From NCBI GenBank assembly GCA_047030855.1, contig JBKYIJ010000008.1, positions 1,364,001 through 1,428,000 of the forward strand: 64,000 nucleotides of DNA, written 5' to 3'. Position 1 is the first letter of the stretch, and each line of letters begins with the position of its first letter. A program made the position numbers and the translations under genes. Below, piece after piece: positions 23,728-36,896 of the stretch. This DNA is from QVMM01 sp047030855. GTDB lineage: Bacteria; Bacteroidota; Bacteroidia; Bacteroidales; Dysgonomonadaceae. Under the pieces are notes generated by a model that worked only from the letters and a program-made list of their open reading frames with translations, did not search any database and was not told where the DNA came from.

Positions 23728-24800
23728 TTATTTATATTTCTTTTCAAATTCCTGCATGCAATCAATCAGAGCCTGTACGCTTTCGATCGGCATTGCGTTA
23801 TAAATCGAAGCGCGGAATCCGCCTACCGAACGGTGTCCTTTTATTCCGTCCATTCCTCTTTCTGTCGCAAATTTCAGGAAATCGGCTTCAAGGTCTTTAT
23901 ACTCGTTGGACATAACGAAACATACGTTCATAAGCGACCTGTCTTCAACTTTGCAAGTTCCTCTGAACAACGGGTTGCGATCTATTTCGTTGTACAGTAT
24001 GCCTGCTTTTTCTTTGTTTATTTTTTCCATTGCTGCCACGCCGCCTTTTTGCTTTGAGCCATTTCAACGTTTCGCGGGCAGAGAAAATAGCCGTTACGGG
24101 CGGCGTATTGAACATAGAACCGTTTTCGATATGTACGCGGTAGTCCAGCATTGTCGGGATAGGACGCGTAACTTTTCCTAAAATGTCGTCTTTAACTATT
24201 ACGAAAGTTACTCCTGCGGGAGCAAGGTTTTTTTTGCGCTCCTCCGTAGATGAGTCCATATTTTGACACGTCGACAGGACGGGAAAATATATCGGAAGAC
24301 ATATCAGCCACCAGCGTAACGGGCGAATCAATGTCTTCGTGGATTTCGGTTCCGAAAATCGTATTGTTTGTTGTTATGTGGAAATAATCGGCATCCGTCG
24401 GGATGACGTAATCCTTGGGTATATACGTATAGTTGTCTGCTTTTGAAGAAGCCACTTCTACAACTTCGCCGAAAAGTTTTGCTTCTTTCTCCGCTTTGTT
24501 TGCCCATGTTCCCGTATTGAGATATGCCGCTTTCTTTTCCAACAGATTGTAGGGCACCATACAGAACTGGAGGCTTGCACCTCCTCCGAGGAATATAACA
24601 GAGTATCCGTCGGGTATATCGAGCAGTTCTTTAAACAGATCGACTGTTTCGTCCATTACAAGCTGAAAGCCTTTGCTCCGGTGGCTTATCTCCATAAGAG
24701 ACAAACCCGAGTTGTCGAAGTTCAGGATGGCTTTGGCTGTTTCTTCAATTGTTTGTTGAGGTAAAATAGAAGGTCCTGCGCTGAAATTATGCTTTTTCAT
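23728..24800 (-). CDS. serC: Phosphoserine aminotransferase (frame broken twice as read)
   Basis: The second enzyme of serine synthesis, a PLP-dependent transaminase that also serves pyridoxal synthesis. It begins MKKHNFSAGPSILP. The PLP-Lys motif GGAQKN is hit by the first break. There is one base too many in the T run 24228-24235 (eight instead of seven), and one too many in 24046-24050 (five instead of four). With both removed, the frame reads through (GAQKNLAPAGVTFV; WLKAKGGVAAMEK) to give 356 residues, the normal length. The protein sequence is otherwise fully conserved, so these are probably base-calling errors and not a dead gene. Confidence 0.88.
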
Positions 24801-24839
24801 ATTACTTGTTTATTGACGTTTGTAATTGTTTCAAAAATA

Positions 24840-24876
24840 CAAAAAACATCAGTATTTTCTGGTAATACCGATGTTT
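24840..24876 (-). terminator. Terminator of the engB-guaD unit
   Basis: A stem AAACATC(G/A)GTATT with arms 24844-24856 and 24864-24876, one mismatch, followed by six T on the minus strand. It lies 16 bases after the guaD stop and just upstream of serC. Confidence 0.85.
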
Positions 24877-24891
24877 AAAATTGATTTTGAT

Positions 24892-25368
24892 TTAATATTT
24901 CACTTTATCTGTCTTTTCGTTCCACATTTTGAAGGCTGAAAGTGCTTCTTGTCTCAAAAACTCTTTTGCGGGAATACGTCTTTTTTCAGGTTTTAGCGCA
25001 ATTTCATCGTAAATGAACGAATCGTCGAAACCTATGTTTTTCGCATCCGTTTTATTACAACCGTAGAAAATTCTGTCGATGTGTGCCCAGTAAGATGCAG
25101 ACAAACACATCGGGCAGGGTTCGCAAGACGTATAAAGGTCGCAGCCGCTAAGGTCGAATGTCCCGAGTTTTTTGCAGGCTTTGCGTATAACGGTTACTTC
25201 GGCATGTGCAGTCGGATCGTTTTTCAGCGTTACGCTGTTACTGCCTGCCGCAACTACTTTGCCGTCTTTAACTATTACGGCTCCGAAAGGACCTCCGCCT
25301 TTCTCTACACTGTCCTGTGCCAATCTTATGGCTTTTTGCATGAATTTAGCAACAGCTTCTTTTTTCAT
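24892..25368 (-). CDS. guaD: Guanine deaminase
   Basis: 158 residues of the cytidine deaminase-like fold; converts guanine to xanthine and ammonia. The zinc site is TAHAEV (His and catalytic Glu) and CEPCPMC (two Cys). The FDDSFIYDEI segment and the C-terminal aromatic end (W, then KVKY) match the Bacillus-type guanine deaminase and separate it from TadA and cytidine deaminases. It ends the engB unit, starting 4 bases after engB. Confidence 0.88.
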   Translation of the reverse strand: MKKEAVAKFMQKAIRLAQDSVEKGGGPFGAVIVKDGKVVAAGSNSVTLKNDPTAHAEVTVIRKACKKLGTFDLSGCDLYTSCEPCPMCLSASYWAHIDRIFYGCNKTDAKNIGFDDSFIYDEIALKPEKRRIPAKEFLRQEALSAFKMWNEKTDKVKY

Positions 25369-25372
25369 GATT

Positions 25373-25975
25373 TCAGTTTTTTATTTGTGTGTTAATATCT
25401 TCGATATATTGCAATATTTTCTCTCTGCCTGTTTTGTCTTCCGATGAAGTTAAGAATACAGGCGGCAGTTCGTCCCAACTTTCATGGAGTTTCTCCAGAT
25501 AATTTCCAATATTTTTCTGAATTTTTGATTTGCTCAATTTGTCTGCCTTAGTAAAAACAATGGAAAACGGAATATTGTTCCCGCCCAGCCATTCGATAAA
25601 TTCCAAGTCTATCTTCTGAGGCTCCAATCTGCTGTCAATCAACAAAAACAGATTCGTTAACTGTGGTCTTTTAAGAATGTAACTTTCTATTATGTTACGC
25701 AGTTGCGTTCTGTTCTCTTTTCCCATACGGGCGTACCCGTATCCCGGGAGATCGACCAGATACCATTCGTCGTTTATGATGAAATGGTTTATCAGTTGCG
25801 TTTTTCCCGGTTTGGACGATGTCATCGCCAACCCCTTGCGATTGGTGAGCATATTTATAAGTGAGGATTTCCCTACGTTCGATCTGCCGATAAATGCATA
25901 TTCGGGTTTGTTCTCCTGCGGACATTTGCGGTAGTCCGTGTTGCTGATTACGAATTGTGCGTCTTTAATAATCAT
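25373..25975 (-). CDS. engB: Ribosome biogenesis GTPase EngB (YsxC)
   Basis: A 200-residue single-domain GTPase needed for large-subunit assembly. Motifs: GRSNVGKSSL (P-loop, about residue 31), the GKTQLINHF switch, VDLPGYGYA (G3), FTKADKL (G4) and a TSS G5. Length is normal for the family. It is divergent from the M20 peptidase gene. Confidence 0.93.
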   Translation of the reverse strand: MIIKDAQFVISNTDYRKCPQENKPEYAFIGRSNVGKSSLINMLTNRKGLAMTSSKPGKTQLINHFIINDEWYLVDLPGYGYARMGKENRTQLRNIIESYILKRPQLTNLFLLIDSRLEPQKIDLEFIEWLGGNNIPFSIVFTKADKLSKSKIQKNIGNYLEKLHESWDELPPVFLTSSEDKTGREKILQYIEDINTQIKN

Positions 25976-26002
25976 CTTTCAAAATTCATTAATGCTGTCA
26001 TG

Positions 26003-26010
26003 CAAATATA
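26003..26010 (-). promoter_or_regulatory. Likely -7 element of engB
   Basis: TATATTTG on the minus strand fits TAnnTTTG and lies 28 bases before the engB start. The nearest CAAA upstream is 25 bp away, longer than the usual 19-21, so only the -7 box is convincing. Confidence 0.5.
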
Positions 26011-26056
26011 CGATTAATTGCGTTGAGATAATATTCAAATATATTACATTTACGCT

Positions 26057-27244
26057 ATGGATAGAGATTTAACGGATATCGTAAAAGCGAAGGTTGCGCA
26101 GCATCATGCCGATACTGTCAGACATTACCGCCATTTACACAAACATCCTGAATTGTCTTTTCAGGAGAAACAAACTTCGGAATATGTCGAATCGGTTTTA
26201 CAGGATTTGAATATAGAATACCGAAACAAAATCGGCGGCTACGGAATCCTCGCATGGGTGAGAGGGACTGATCCCGAATCAAAAACCATTGCTTTGCGTG
26301 CAGATATGGACGCCTTGCCGATAACGGAAGAAAACAATGTGGATTACAAATCCGTAAATAGCGGAGTAATGCATGCCTGCGGACATGATTCGCATACGGC
26401 AAGCCTGTTGTCGGTGGCTCGCATCGTGAAGGAATTGCAGGGCAGAATAAGAGGAACGGTTTTGTTCATCTTCCAGCCCGGAGAAGAGAAACATCCCGGA
26501 GGCGCAAGCCTGATGCTTTCCGACGGCGTTTTTGATACATACAAACCCGATTTGGTTGTCGGGCAACATGCCTATGCCGATTATCCTGTCGGAACTGTGG
26601 GTTTTGAGGCGGGTACAATCATGGCTTCAGCCGATGAAATCCATATAAAGGTGAAAGGGCAGGGCGGACACGGGGCAATTCCGAATAAGCTGAACGATAC
26701 CGTTCTGGCAGCTTCACAGTTGATCGTTTCGATTCAGCAGGTTGTCAGCCGCCGTTCCGATCCTTTTAAACCCATGGTAATAACATTCGGGAAATTTATA
26801 GCTGACGGGGCAACCAATGTTATCCCCGATGAGGTGGTGTTGGCGGGAACTTTCCGATGCATGGACGAAGAAGAAAGGCAGCGGATGAAACCCATTATAA
26901 CAGATGTTGCCGTACATACGGCAAAAGCATACGGTTGTGAATGCGATATTACCATATACAACGGATACCCTTGTACCTATAACAATGGAGAGGTTACCCA
27001 AGCAATGAAGAGTTATGCGGATGAATATTTAGGAGAGGATTTTGTTCTGGGGCTTCCCAAACGGATGACTGCCGAAGATTTCGGGTTTTTCTCACAGCAA
27101 TATCCTTCCACTTTCTATCGTTTCGGCGTGCAAGGCAGTCAAAAAACGACAGGGCAGCATACACCGACGTTCCTGATAGATGAGGAAGCGTTGATAACGT
27201 CTGTCGGCGTTATGGCTTACTTGGCTCTGAGTTATTGTGGCTGA
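26057..27244 (+). CDS. M20 family amidohydrolase
   Basis: A 395-residue zinc hydrolase of the N-acyl-amino acid / IAA-amino acid amidohydrolase group. The metal site includes HACGHDSH (residues about 103-110) and a GEEKHPGG stretch with the general-base Glu. VVGQHAY and the lid domain (IKVKGQGGHGAIP) follow in family order. No signal peptide, so it is probably cytoplasmic and acts on N-acylated amino acids or short peptides. The exact substrate cannot be read from sequence. Confidence 0.88.
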   Translation: MDRDLTDIVKAKVAQHHADTVRHYRHLHKHPELSFQEKQTSEYVESVLQDLNIEYRNKIGGYGILAWVRGTDPESKTIALRADMDALPITEENNVDYKSVNSGVMHACGHDSHTASLLSVARIVKELQGRIRGTVLFIFQPGEEKHPGGASLMLSDGVFDTYKPDLVVGQHAYADYPVGTVGFEAGTIMASADEIHIKVKGQGGHGAIPNKLNDTVLAASQLIVSIQQVVSRRSDPFKPMVITFGKFIADGATNVIPDEVVLAGTFRCMDEEERQRMKPIITDVAVHTAKAYGCECDITIYNGYPCTYNNGEVTQAMKSYADEYLGEDFVLGLPKRMTAEDFGFFSQQYPSTFYRFGVQGSQKTTGQHTPTFLIDEEALITSVGVMAYLALSYCG

Positions 27245-27255
27245 TTCTGAAAAAC

Positions 27256-27279
27256 GAAAAAAGCTACTTTTCAGTAGCT
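27256..27279 (-). terminator. panB terminator overlapping its own stop codon
   Basis: On the minus strand, AGCTACT-GAAA-AGTAGCT followed by six T. The loop GAAA contains part of the TGA stop of panB, so terminator and gene end overlap. Confidence 0.8.
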
Positions 27280-28089
27280 CTCCTGTTCGTTCGGGAAATC
27301 CGACTGTTTTACGTCGTCGATATATTTTTGCACGGCATCTGTCATTATTGCATGAAGATCGGCGTAACGGCGTAGGAACTTGGGTTTGAAGTCTTTGTTG
27401 ATTCCCAGCATATCGTGTATGACAAGCACCTGCCCGTCGACACCTGCTCCTGCACCGATCCCGATAATCGGGATGCTTAGTTTTCGGGAAACTTCCGCCG
27501 CAAGTTTTGCCGGTATTTTTTCCAATACGATTGCGAAACATCCGATTTCTTCCAATAACTTAGCGTCTTCGAATAGTTTATCGGCTTCCGCTTCGTCTTT
27601 GGCGCGTACGCCATAAGAACCGTATTTGTTTATGGATTGTGGCATCAATCCCAGATGTCCCATTACGGGTATGCCTGCGTCCACTATCTTTTTTATATCC
27701 TCGGTTAGTTCTTTTCCGCCTTCTATTTTCAGAGCGTCCGCGCCCGTTTCTTTTATAATCCGTATAGCGGCTTCCAATGAAGCGGCAGGATTGCCCGAGC
27801 ACGTGCCGAAAGGCATATCTACGACTACCATTGCCCGTTTGGTTCCTCTCACTACGGTTTGTCCGTGATAGATCATTTGCTCTATTGTCATAGGCAGGGT
27901 AGTGAGGTTTCCTGCCATAACGTTCGAGGCGGAGTCCCCTACAAGAATTATATCCATTCCCGCTTCGTCCACAATCTTAGCCATGGAATAATCGTATGCC
28001 GTCAGCATGGATATTTTTTCTCCGTTCTGTTTCATCCCGGTCAGATGTTGGGTTGTTATCTTTTTCTTTTCTTCGCTGTAAGTTGACAT
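27271..28089 (-). CDS. panB: 3-methyl-2-oxobutanoate hydroxymethyltransferase
   Basis: A 272-residue TIM-barrel enzyme; adds a hydroxymethyl group from methylene-THF to ketoisovalerate to make ketopantoate for pantothenate and CoA. Family motifs: LTAYDYSMAKIVDEAGMD, ILVGDSASNV (metal-binding Asp), DALKIEGG, MGHLGLMPQS, and GIGAGAGVDGQVLV with the end VLVIHDMLG. Full length; start at 28089. Confidence 0.95.
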   Translation of the reverse strand: MSTYSEEKKKITTQHLTGMKQNGEKISMLTAYDYSMAKIVDEAGMDIILVGDSASNVMAGNLTTLPMTIEQMIYHGQTVVRGTKRAMVVVDMPFGTCSGNPAASLEAAIRIIKETGADALKIEGGKELTEDIKKIVDAGIPVMGHLGLMPQSINKYGSYGVRAKDEAEADKLFEDAKLLEEIGCFAIVLEKIPAKLAAEVSRKLSIPIIGIGAGAGVDGQVLVIHDMLGINKDFKPKFLRRYADLHAIMTDAVQKYIDDVKQSDFPNEQESY

Positions 28090-28117
28090 TTCTTTTCGAT
28101 TTTACTTTTTCAGAAGG

Positions 28118-28150
28118 CAAAGTTATATAATTATGTTCTGATAGGACAAT
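28118..28150 (-). promoter_or_regulatory. Promoter of panB
   Basis: TAACTTTG on the minus strand (28118-28125), with a near -33 box (ATTG, 28147-28150) 21 bp upstream. Confidence 0.55.
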
Positions 28151-28191
28151 AAAAAAACCGTTTTACGCTTAATGTTGGCATAAAACGGTTT
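28151..28191 (-). terminator. Terminator of the FadL-like gene
   Basis: An 11-bp stem AAACCGTTTTA / TAAAACGGTTT with a 15-base loop and a T7 run on the minus strand, 22 bases after the stop. Confidence 0.9.
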
Positions 28192-28213
28192 GCTGTAAAT
28201 ATATAAATTGCCG

Positions 28214-29749
28214 TTAAAATTTATATCCGAAAGTAATAAGTCCGTTGAAAACGTTGTTTTTTAGACTTGCGCGATAGTTGTCGACAAGTAAGTTTCGCGG
28301 AGATACATCGGGTTCGTAGAATTTAGCGAAGTTATACAAATCGTCTTTTTGGGTTTTAATAACAAAAGCTATATCTGTATAAAAGTGCGGTGTGAACCTG
28401 TATCCCAGCCCCCATGTAAAATAGTTGGCATCGCCTTCCAATACGTAATGAGGAACTGTTCCCGATGTAATAACACCTAAATCATTATCTTTTATATTAT
28501 TGTTCAATGGGCTTTGCATCCACGAATAGCCTACGCGTCCCGAGAACTGAGGCGTAAAGCGTACTTCTGCTCCGACTCTTATGGTTGAGGCATTTCTGAA
28601 GTCATCTTCTATATATGAGTTGGCATATTCCATTTCAGACCTTCTCGGAACATTGCTGTACCGGGTGTTGCTTTTATAATTGGTCAGTTCATAATCGACG
28701 CTGATTATCGCCCTTTGCCCGATCACTCCTGCCGCGCTGAATACCCATTTGTCAGGCGTGCGGAAATCGTAATCAGTTTGCCCGTATGGGGTAGATTCTT
28801 TGTAAACGCCGTTCAGAAACATATCCGCCACATAATAATCGGTCATGTTGTACCATGTCGGCGAATGGTAAGCTACTCCTAAGCGAAATTCTTCCACCGG
28901 TTTGAAGATCACCCCTGCCTTCACCTGCCATCCTGTTCCTTCGGTTTTCATTTCGTTTACCAATTCCATGCCGCCTCCGCCTCCGCCTCTATAGTCTTCC
29001 ATATGGCTTGAGTACAGTTTATAATCCAGATTGGTGACAGCAACCGAAAGTCCTGCGCTTATCATGTCCGAAAAGGTTGTTCCTATGCTGAAATCGTAGG
29101 AATCTACTTCTCCTTTTTCCCTTACATATAAATCGCTGTTGACTGTCTCTCCGTCGTTTAAGGGATTGTGAAACCATTTATCGTCATCGACGGACAATAA
29201 TCCGCTATTGAATCCCAATGCGCCAAGCCAGTCTCCGCCTTCATACGGAAAACTGCCCGTAATAGCGTCTGGATTTCCGTAATTGGCTCTTTCCCGTATA
29301 TAGTCGGTTAAAGAAGAAGTCTGGTTTTGTCCAATAGAATTATATTTTCGATCGTAATTTTTCAATTTATTATATGCAAACGAAAAGTTTATGAACGGGA
29401 TAACATCGTCATTCGTAGGAAATGCTCCTACCATGGCAAAATTATCGAATGAAAACTGAAATTTGCTTTTGCTGATGTCGCCCGCATTCAGATTGGTTTT
29501 CGTTTGGTTGTTTCTGAAGTTTACCGTAGTGATGATTTCAGAAGATTTATATATGCCCAATCCTGCAGGATTAATGTTTATTCCGCCCACATCGCCGCCT
29601 AAAGCGCCAAAAGCTCCTCCCATACTGATAGAACGGGCGGTACCAGACAGTTCGCCCCGAGCCATTCTCAAAGCGTCCATTTCGCCTTGTGCCGAAGCCG
29701 TTACGCTTGTTAGCAGAATACATAATGTAGTATAAATGAATCGTTTCAT
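28214..29749 (-). CDS. OmpP1/FadL/TodX-type outer membrane porin
   Basis: 511 residues with a signal peptide (MKRFIYTTLCILLTSVTASA). The family start follows (ARSISMGGAFGALGGDVGGININPAGLGIY), which forms the N-terminal hatch. Alternating amphipathic strands continue to a terminal aromatic (GLITFGYKF), as expected for an outer membrane barrel. Such proteins take up hydrophobic compounds such as long-chain fatty acids. A GGGGGG stretch near residue 258 lies in a loop. Substrate unknown. Confidence 0.85.
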   Translation of the reverse strand: MKRFIYTTLCILLTSVTASAQGEMDALRMARGELSGTARSISMGGAFGALGGDVGGININPAGLGIYKSSEIITTVNFRNNQTKTNLNAGDISKSKFQFSFDNFAMVGAFPTNDDVIPFINFSFAYNKLKNYDRKYNSIGQNQTSSLTDYIRERANYGNPDAITGSFPYEGGDWLGALGFNSGLLSVDDDKWFHNPLNDGETVNSDLYVREKGEVDSYDFSIGTTFSDMISAGLSVAVTNLDYKLYSSHMEDYRGGGGGGMELVNEMKTEGTGWQVKAGVIFKPVEEFRLGVAYHSPTWYNMTDYYVADMFLNGVYKESTPYGQTDYDFRTPDKWVFSAAGVIGQRAIISVDYELTNYKSNTRYSNVPRRSEMEYANSYIEDDFRNASTIRVGAEVRFTPQFSGRVGYSWMQSPLNNNIKDNDLGVITSGTVPHYVLEGDANYFTWGLGYRFTPHFYTDIAFVIKTQKDDLYNFAKFYEPDVSPRNLLVDNYRASLKNNVFNGLITFGYKF

Positions 29750-29802
29750 ATGTTTAGTTTTAATTTTGTTGCCTCTACGAAATATATTTCAAGGATTCTT
29801 GT

Positions 29803-29838
29803 AAAAACTGCTTTAATAAAAACGATTATTAAAGCAGT
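29803..29838 (-). terminator. Terminator of the Ser-Gly-Arg-rich gene
   Basis: A 12-bp stem ACTGCTTTAATA / TATTAAAGCAGT with an eight-base loop and a T5 run on the minus strand, 10 bases after the stop. Confidence 0.9.
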
Positions 29839-29847
29839 CTGTTTGTT

Positions 29848-31143
29848 TTATCTACTGCGTCCGCCGCCTGATCTTCCGCCTCCACCGCTGTAACTTCCGC
29901 CTGACGATCTGCTTCCGCCGCTATAGCTTCCGCCCGATCTGCCGCTGCTGTAGCTGCCTGACGACCTGCTGCTTCCGCTGCTGTAACTTCCGCCTGACGA
30001 CGATCTGCTACTACTGCTGCTATCGTAGCTTCTGCCCGATCTGCTGCTGCTTGAGCTTGATCTTCCTCCGCTATATGAACCCGATCTTCCGCTGGAACTC
30101 GATGAAGAGCCCCTGTCGTAAGTAGGTCTTGAAGATGAACTTCCCGAAGGTCTTGTAGTTACGCTGCTTCCCCTTCCTGTCGAAGAACCCTGTCTGATTC
30201 TTCCTGTTGAAGTTGAATTAACGGCTTCTCTTCCTGAACCGGATCTTCCGGTCGAACTTCCTGACCTGCCGGAAGAATAAGCCGATCTGCCCGAAGCCGT
30301 ACCCGATCTTCCTGACGACACGCCCGACCTGCCTGTTGCGTAGCCTGATCTTCCGGACGTGCCCGATCTGCCTGACGATGTTCCATATCTGGATGAAGAA
30401 TATCCCGATCTGCCTGAACTCGAAGCATATCCGCTTCGTCCGTATCTGTTATATCTGTAGTCATCGTAATAGCCCCATGAACCTCCATGCCAATGGTTGT
30501 GCCCGTGCCATCCCCATCCGTAATAAGGACCGTCCCAGTACCAAGGACTATACCAGCCTGTATACCAACCCCATCCGTAAGGACGATAATACCACGGGTC
30601 GTACCACGGATAATAATAAGTCGGATACCACGGATCATACCATGCGGAATAATATCCGCCCCATCCCCATCCGAGATTTATATTGAAATTCCATCCGCGG
30701 TTAGAATAATAGTCATCATAAATACTGTTATTTACGTAAACGTTGATATCATCATTACTTCTTATCGTTACGCTGTTCGAAGGATTGTGGAATTTTACTA
30801 TCCGATCCGTGTATTCATAGTCCGGTGCTATGCTATCCTCACTGTAATAGTTCTCATCCATATCATTGGAAGCATATATATTAGTATTGCCTCTCCTGTT
30901 GTATGCATCGACGTCTACCGTTACGTTGCCTTCCGTAACAATATCCACATCACCGTTGTCGCGGACAACCATCACCTTCGTTGCATTATCCCTGTCGGGA
31001 TTCACATACACTTTAGTCTGTTCTTTCCTCTCTTCTTTCTTGTTAGAAGGAGATTCTCCATAAATATCATCCCAGTAATCCTGAGAAAATCCATAAAGGG
31101 GGAACAAAGATGCTAATATTAATAGCTTAGCTGGTTTCATCAT
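29848..31143 (-). CDS. Exported aromatic-rich and Ser-Gly-Arg-repeat protein
   Basis: 431 residues, no family I can name. Signal peptide (MMKPAKLLILASLFPLYGFS). An acidic region of about 125 residues follows, with VMVVRDNGDVDIVTEGNVTVDVDA-like strands. The central segment is extremely rich in Trp, Tyr, Gly and Pro (WGWGGYYSAWYDPWYP and similar). The last 190 residues are mostly Ser, Gly and Arg in repeated SGRSG and SSSGRS units. Aromatic plus SGR composition is typical of disordered, sticky or phase-separating segments. It may coat the cell surface or envelope. Same-strand frames inside the repeat are composition artefacts. Confidence 0.75.
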   Translation of the reverse strand: MMKPAKLLILASLFPLYGFSQDYWDDIYGESPSNKKEERKEQTKVYVNPDRDNATKVMVVRDNGDVDIVTEGNVTVDVDAYNRRGNTNIYASNDMDENYYSEDSIAPDYEYTDRIVKFHNPSNSVTIRSNDDINVYVNNSIYDDYYSNRGWNFNINLGWGWGGYYSAWYDPWYPTYYYPWYDPWYYRPYGWGWYTGWYSPWYWDGPYYGWGWHGHNHWHGGSWGYYDDYRYNRYGRSGYASSSGRSGYSSSRYGTSSGRSGTSGRSGYATGRSGVSSGRSGTASGRSAYSSGRSGSSTGRSGSGREAVNSTSTGRIRQGSSTGRGSSVTTRPSGSSSSRPTYDRGSSSSSSGRSGSYSGGRSSSSSSRSGRSYDSSSSSRSSSGGSYSSGSSRSSGSYSSGRSGGSYSGGSRSSGGSYSGGGGRSGGGRSR

Positions 31144-31409
31144 GTTATCTCCTATATGCTTTAGTTTATATTACTTTTTATTATGACTGTTAGTACCAAA
31201 TAAAGTTTAATCCGCTTTACTTAAAATCTTACCGAATAACAAATATAAGAATAAGTTTTTAGTTTTTACATTAGACGCCATAAAAAGGAAAAAGTTGCAT
31301 TACCATTAATTAAAAAAATAAAACGAATCAAGCCTATCTTTCTTGATGATTGTTAATCAGTGCTTTGCGTCTTTGATTAAAAAAATAATAAAAAAAGTAG
31401 CATAAAACA
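31144..31409. other. Spacer upstream of the rRNA operon
   Basis: AT-rich, no gene. A TATATTTG box on the minus strand (31240-31247) is the likely -7 element of the Ser-Gly-Arg-rich gene. I see nothing else in it. Confidence 0.5.
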
Positions 31410-31441
31410 TTTGCGGTATAATAAAAAAGTTCATACTTTTG
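31410..31441 (+). promoter_or_regulatory. rRNA operon promoter
   Basis: TTTG (31410-31413), 20 bp, TACTTTTG (31434-31441), about 215 bases before 16S. This is an ideal match to the Bacteroidota consensus, preceded by A tracts that could act as an UP element. Confidence 0.85.
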
Positions 31442-31509
31442 CAGCCGCTACGAGAGAATGGTACCCTTTCAAGGGGTGTGTTCAGAAGAGTTAGCAAAAG
31501 AAAAAAAAG

Positions 31510-31521
31510 CGATCTTTGACA
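31510..31521 (+). promoter_or_regulatory. boxA antitermination signal in the rRNA leader
   Basis: CGATCTTTGACA, related to the boxA consensus TGCTCTTTAACA used by Nus-factor antitermination. Close copies lie before 23S (33574-33585) and before 5S (36651-36662). Confidence 0.75.
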
Positions 31522-31658
31522 GTCTGGAGATAAAAAAATAGATAGACAAGACAAAGAGTAGTACAAAGCAACGTCAATAAACCTTAAAGAGGAAAAACGA
31601 AGGAGCCAAGAGAAAAGAAGGACCAACCCTTGCGAAAGTATAAGAAAACAAAGAACAT

Positions 31659-33192
<1,534 letters not shown>

Positions 33193-33350
33193 GGAGCGAG
33201 ACGACTTTTTTCTCGAGTGTACTGCTCTTTCGATGTCTATTAAAAAACAAACAAAAAATCTCCAAACTAAAAAAATAAAAAAGAGAACCAAGGAGCTGGG
33301 AAACAAACAACCCGCCGAAAAAAAGTTCCAAGGCCCAGAAGACAAACGCC

Positions 33351-33427
33351 AGTCCTATAGCTCAGTTGGTTAGAGCGCTACACTGATAATGTAGAGGTCG
33401 GCAGTTCAAATCTGCCTGGGACTACCA
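33351..33427 (+). tRNA. tRNA-Ile (GAT)
   Basis: A full cloverleaf with acceptor AGTCCTA / TGGGACT, anticodon GAT in CTGATAA, T arm GGCAGTTCAAATCTGCC and an encoded CCA. It lies in the 16S-23S spacer. Confidence 0.97.
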
Positions 33428-33434
33428 AAAACGC

Positions 33435-33508
33435 GGGGGATTAGCTCAGCTGGCTAGAGCACCTGCCTTGCACGCAGGGGGTCAACGGTTCGAATCCGTT
33501 ATTCTCCA
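33435..33508 (+). tRNA. tRNA-Ala (TGC)
   Basis: A cloverleaf with acceptor GGGGGAT / ATTCTCC, anticodon TGC in CTTGCAC and T arm AACGGTTCGAATCCGTT. The next bases are CAC, so CCA is not encoded, in contrast to the tRNA-Ile beside it. It lies in the 16S-23S spacer. Confidence 0.97.
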
Positions 33509-33573
33509 CACAAGTTGAAGGAAAGAGCCTGAAAAGCCCGATCCCGCCTGATAAGAAAAATCAGGAACAACCA

Positions 33574-33585
33574 CGATCTTTGACA
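33574..33585 (+). promoter_or_regulatory. boxA before 23S
   Basis: CGATCTTTGACA, identical to the copy in the 16S leader. Confidence 0.75.
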
Positions 33586-33707
33586 TGATGTTAAAAAAAG
33601 AGCAATAAAGTAAGGTATAAAAAAGAATTATATTTTAAAGTTGCGCGAACCTTTTAAAGACAGGCTTAAAACCGGTTTTAAATCAAAAGGATCGAATAAC
33701 CAAAAGA

Positions 33708-36600
<2,893 letters not shown>

Positions 36601-36650
36601 GCAAAGACAGGCAAATTTAAAATATAAGAAAATAACGTACCCCATTGTAT

Positions 36651-36662
36651 TGCTCTTTGACA
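36651..36662 (+). promoter_or_regulatory. boxA before 5S
   Basis: TGCTCTTTGACA, differing from the E. coli boxA consensus at one base. Confidence 0.7.
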
Positions 36663-36702
36663 TCAGTCATAAAAAATGAAACAAAAGAAGAGAAAAAAAG
36701 AC

Positions 36703-36815
36703 ATTAAGGTGGCTATAGCGTAGGGGATCCACCTCTATCCATTCCGAACAGAGAAGTTAAGCCCTATTGCGCCGATGGTACTGCGATAAACAGTGGGAGA
36801 GTAGGAAGCCGCCGT
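36703..36815 (+). rRNA. rrf: 5S ribosomal RNA
   Basis: About 113 nt with the conserved ATCCATTCCGAACAGAGAAG loop and GCGCCGATGGTACTGCG. The ends pair (GGTGGC / GCCGCC). Confidence 0.95.
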
Positions 36816-36837
36816 TTTTTAAACAACAAGAAAGAAT

Positions 36838-36874
36838 CCCGTCAGAGATACAATATCGCCTGACGGGTTTTTTT
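36838..36874 (+). terminator. rRNA operon terminator
   Basis: CCCGTCAG / CTGACGGG stem with a 14-base loop, followed by seven T, about 23 bases after 5S. Confidence 0.92.
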
Positions 36875-36896
36875 GTTATATATGATATTAGTTGAT

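Noticed and set aside
30159..30638. 159-codon ORF inside the Ser-Gly-Arg-rich gene on the same strand
   Set aside because: Out-of-frame reading of the SGR repeats, which gives Arg/Asp/Ile-rich nonsense without family likeness.
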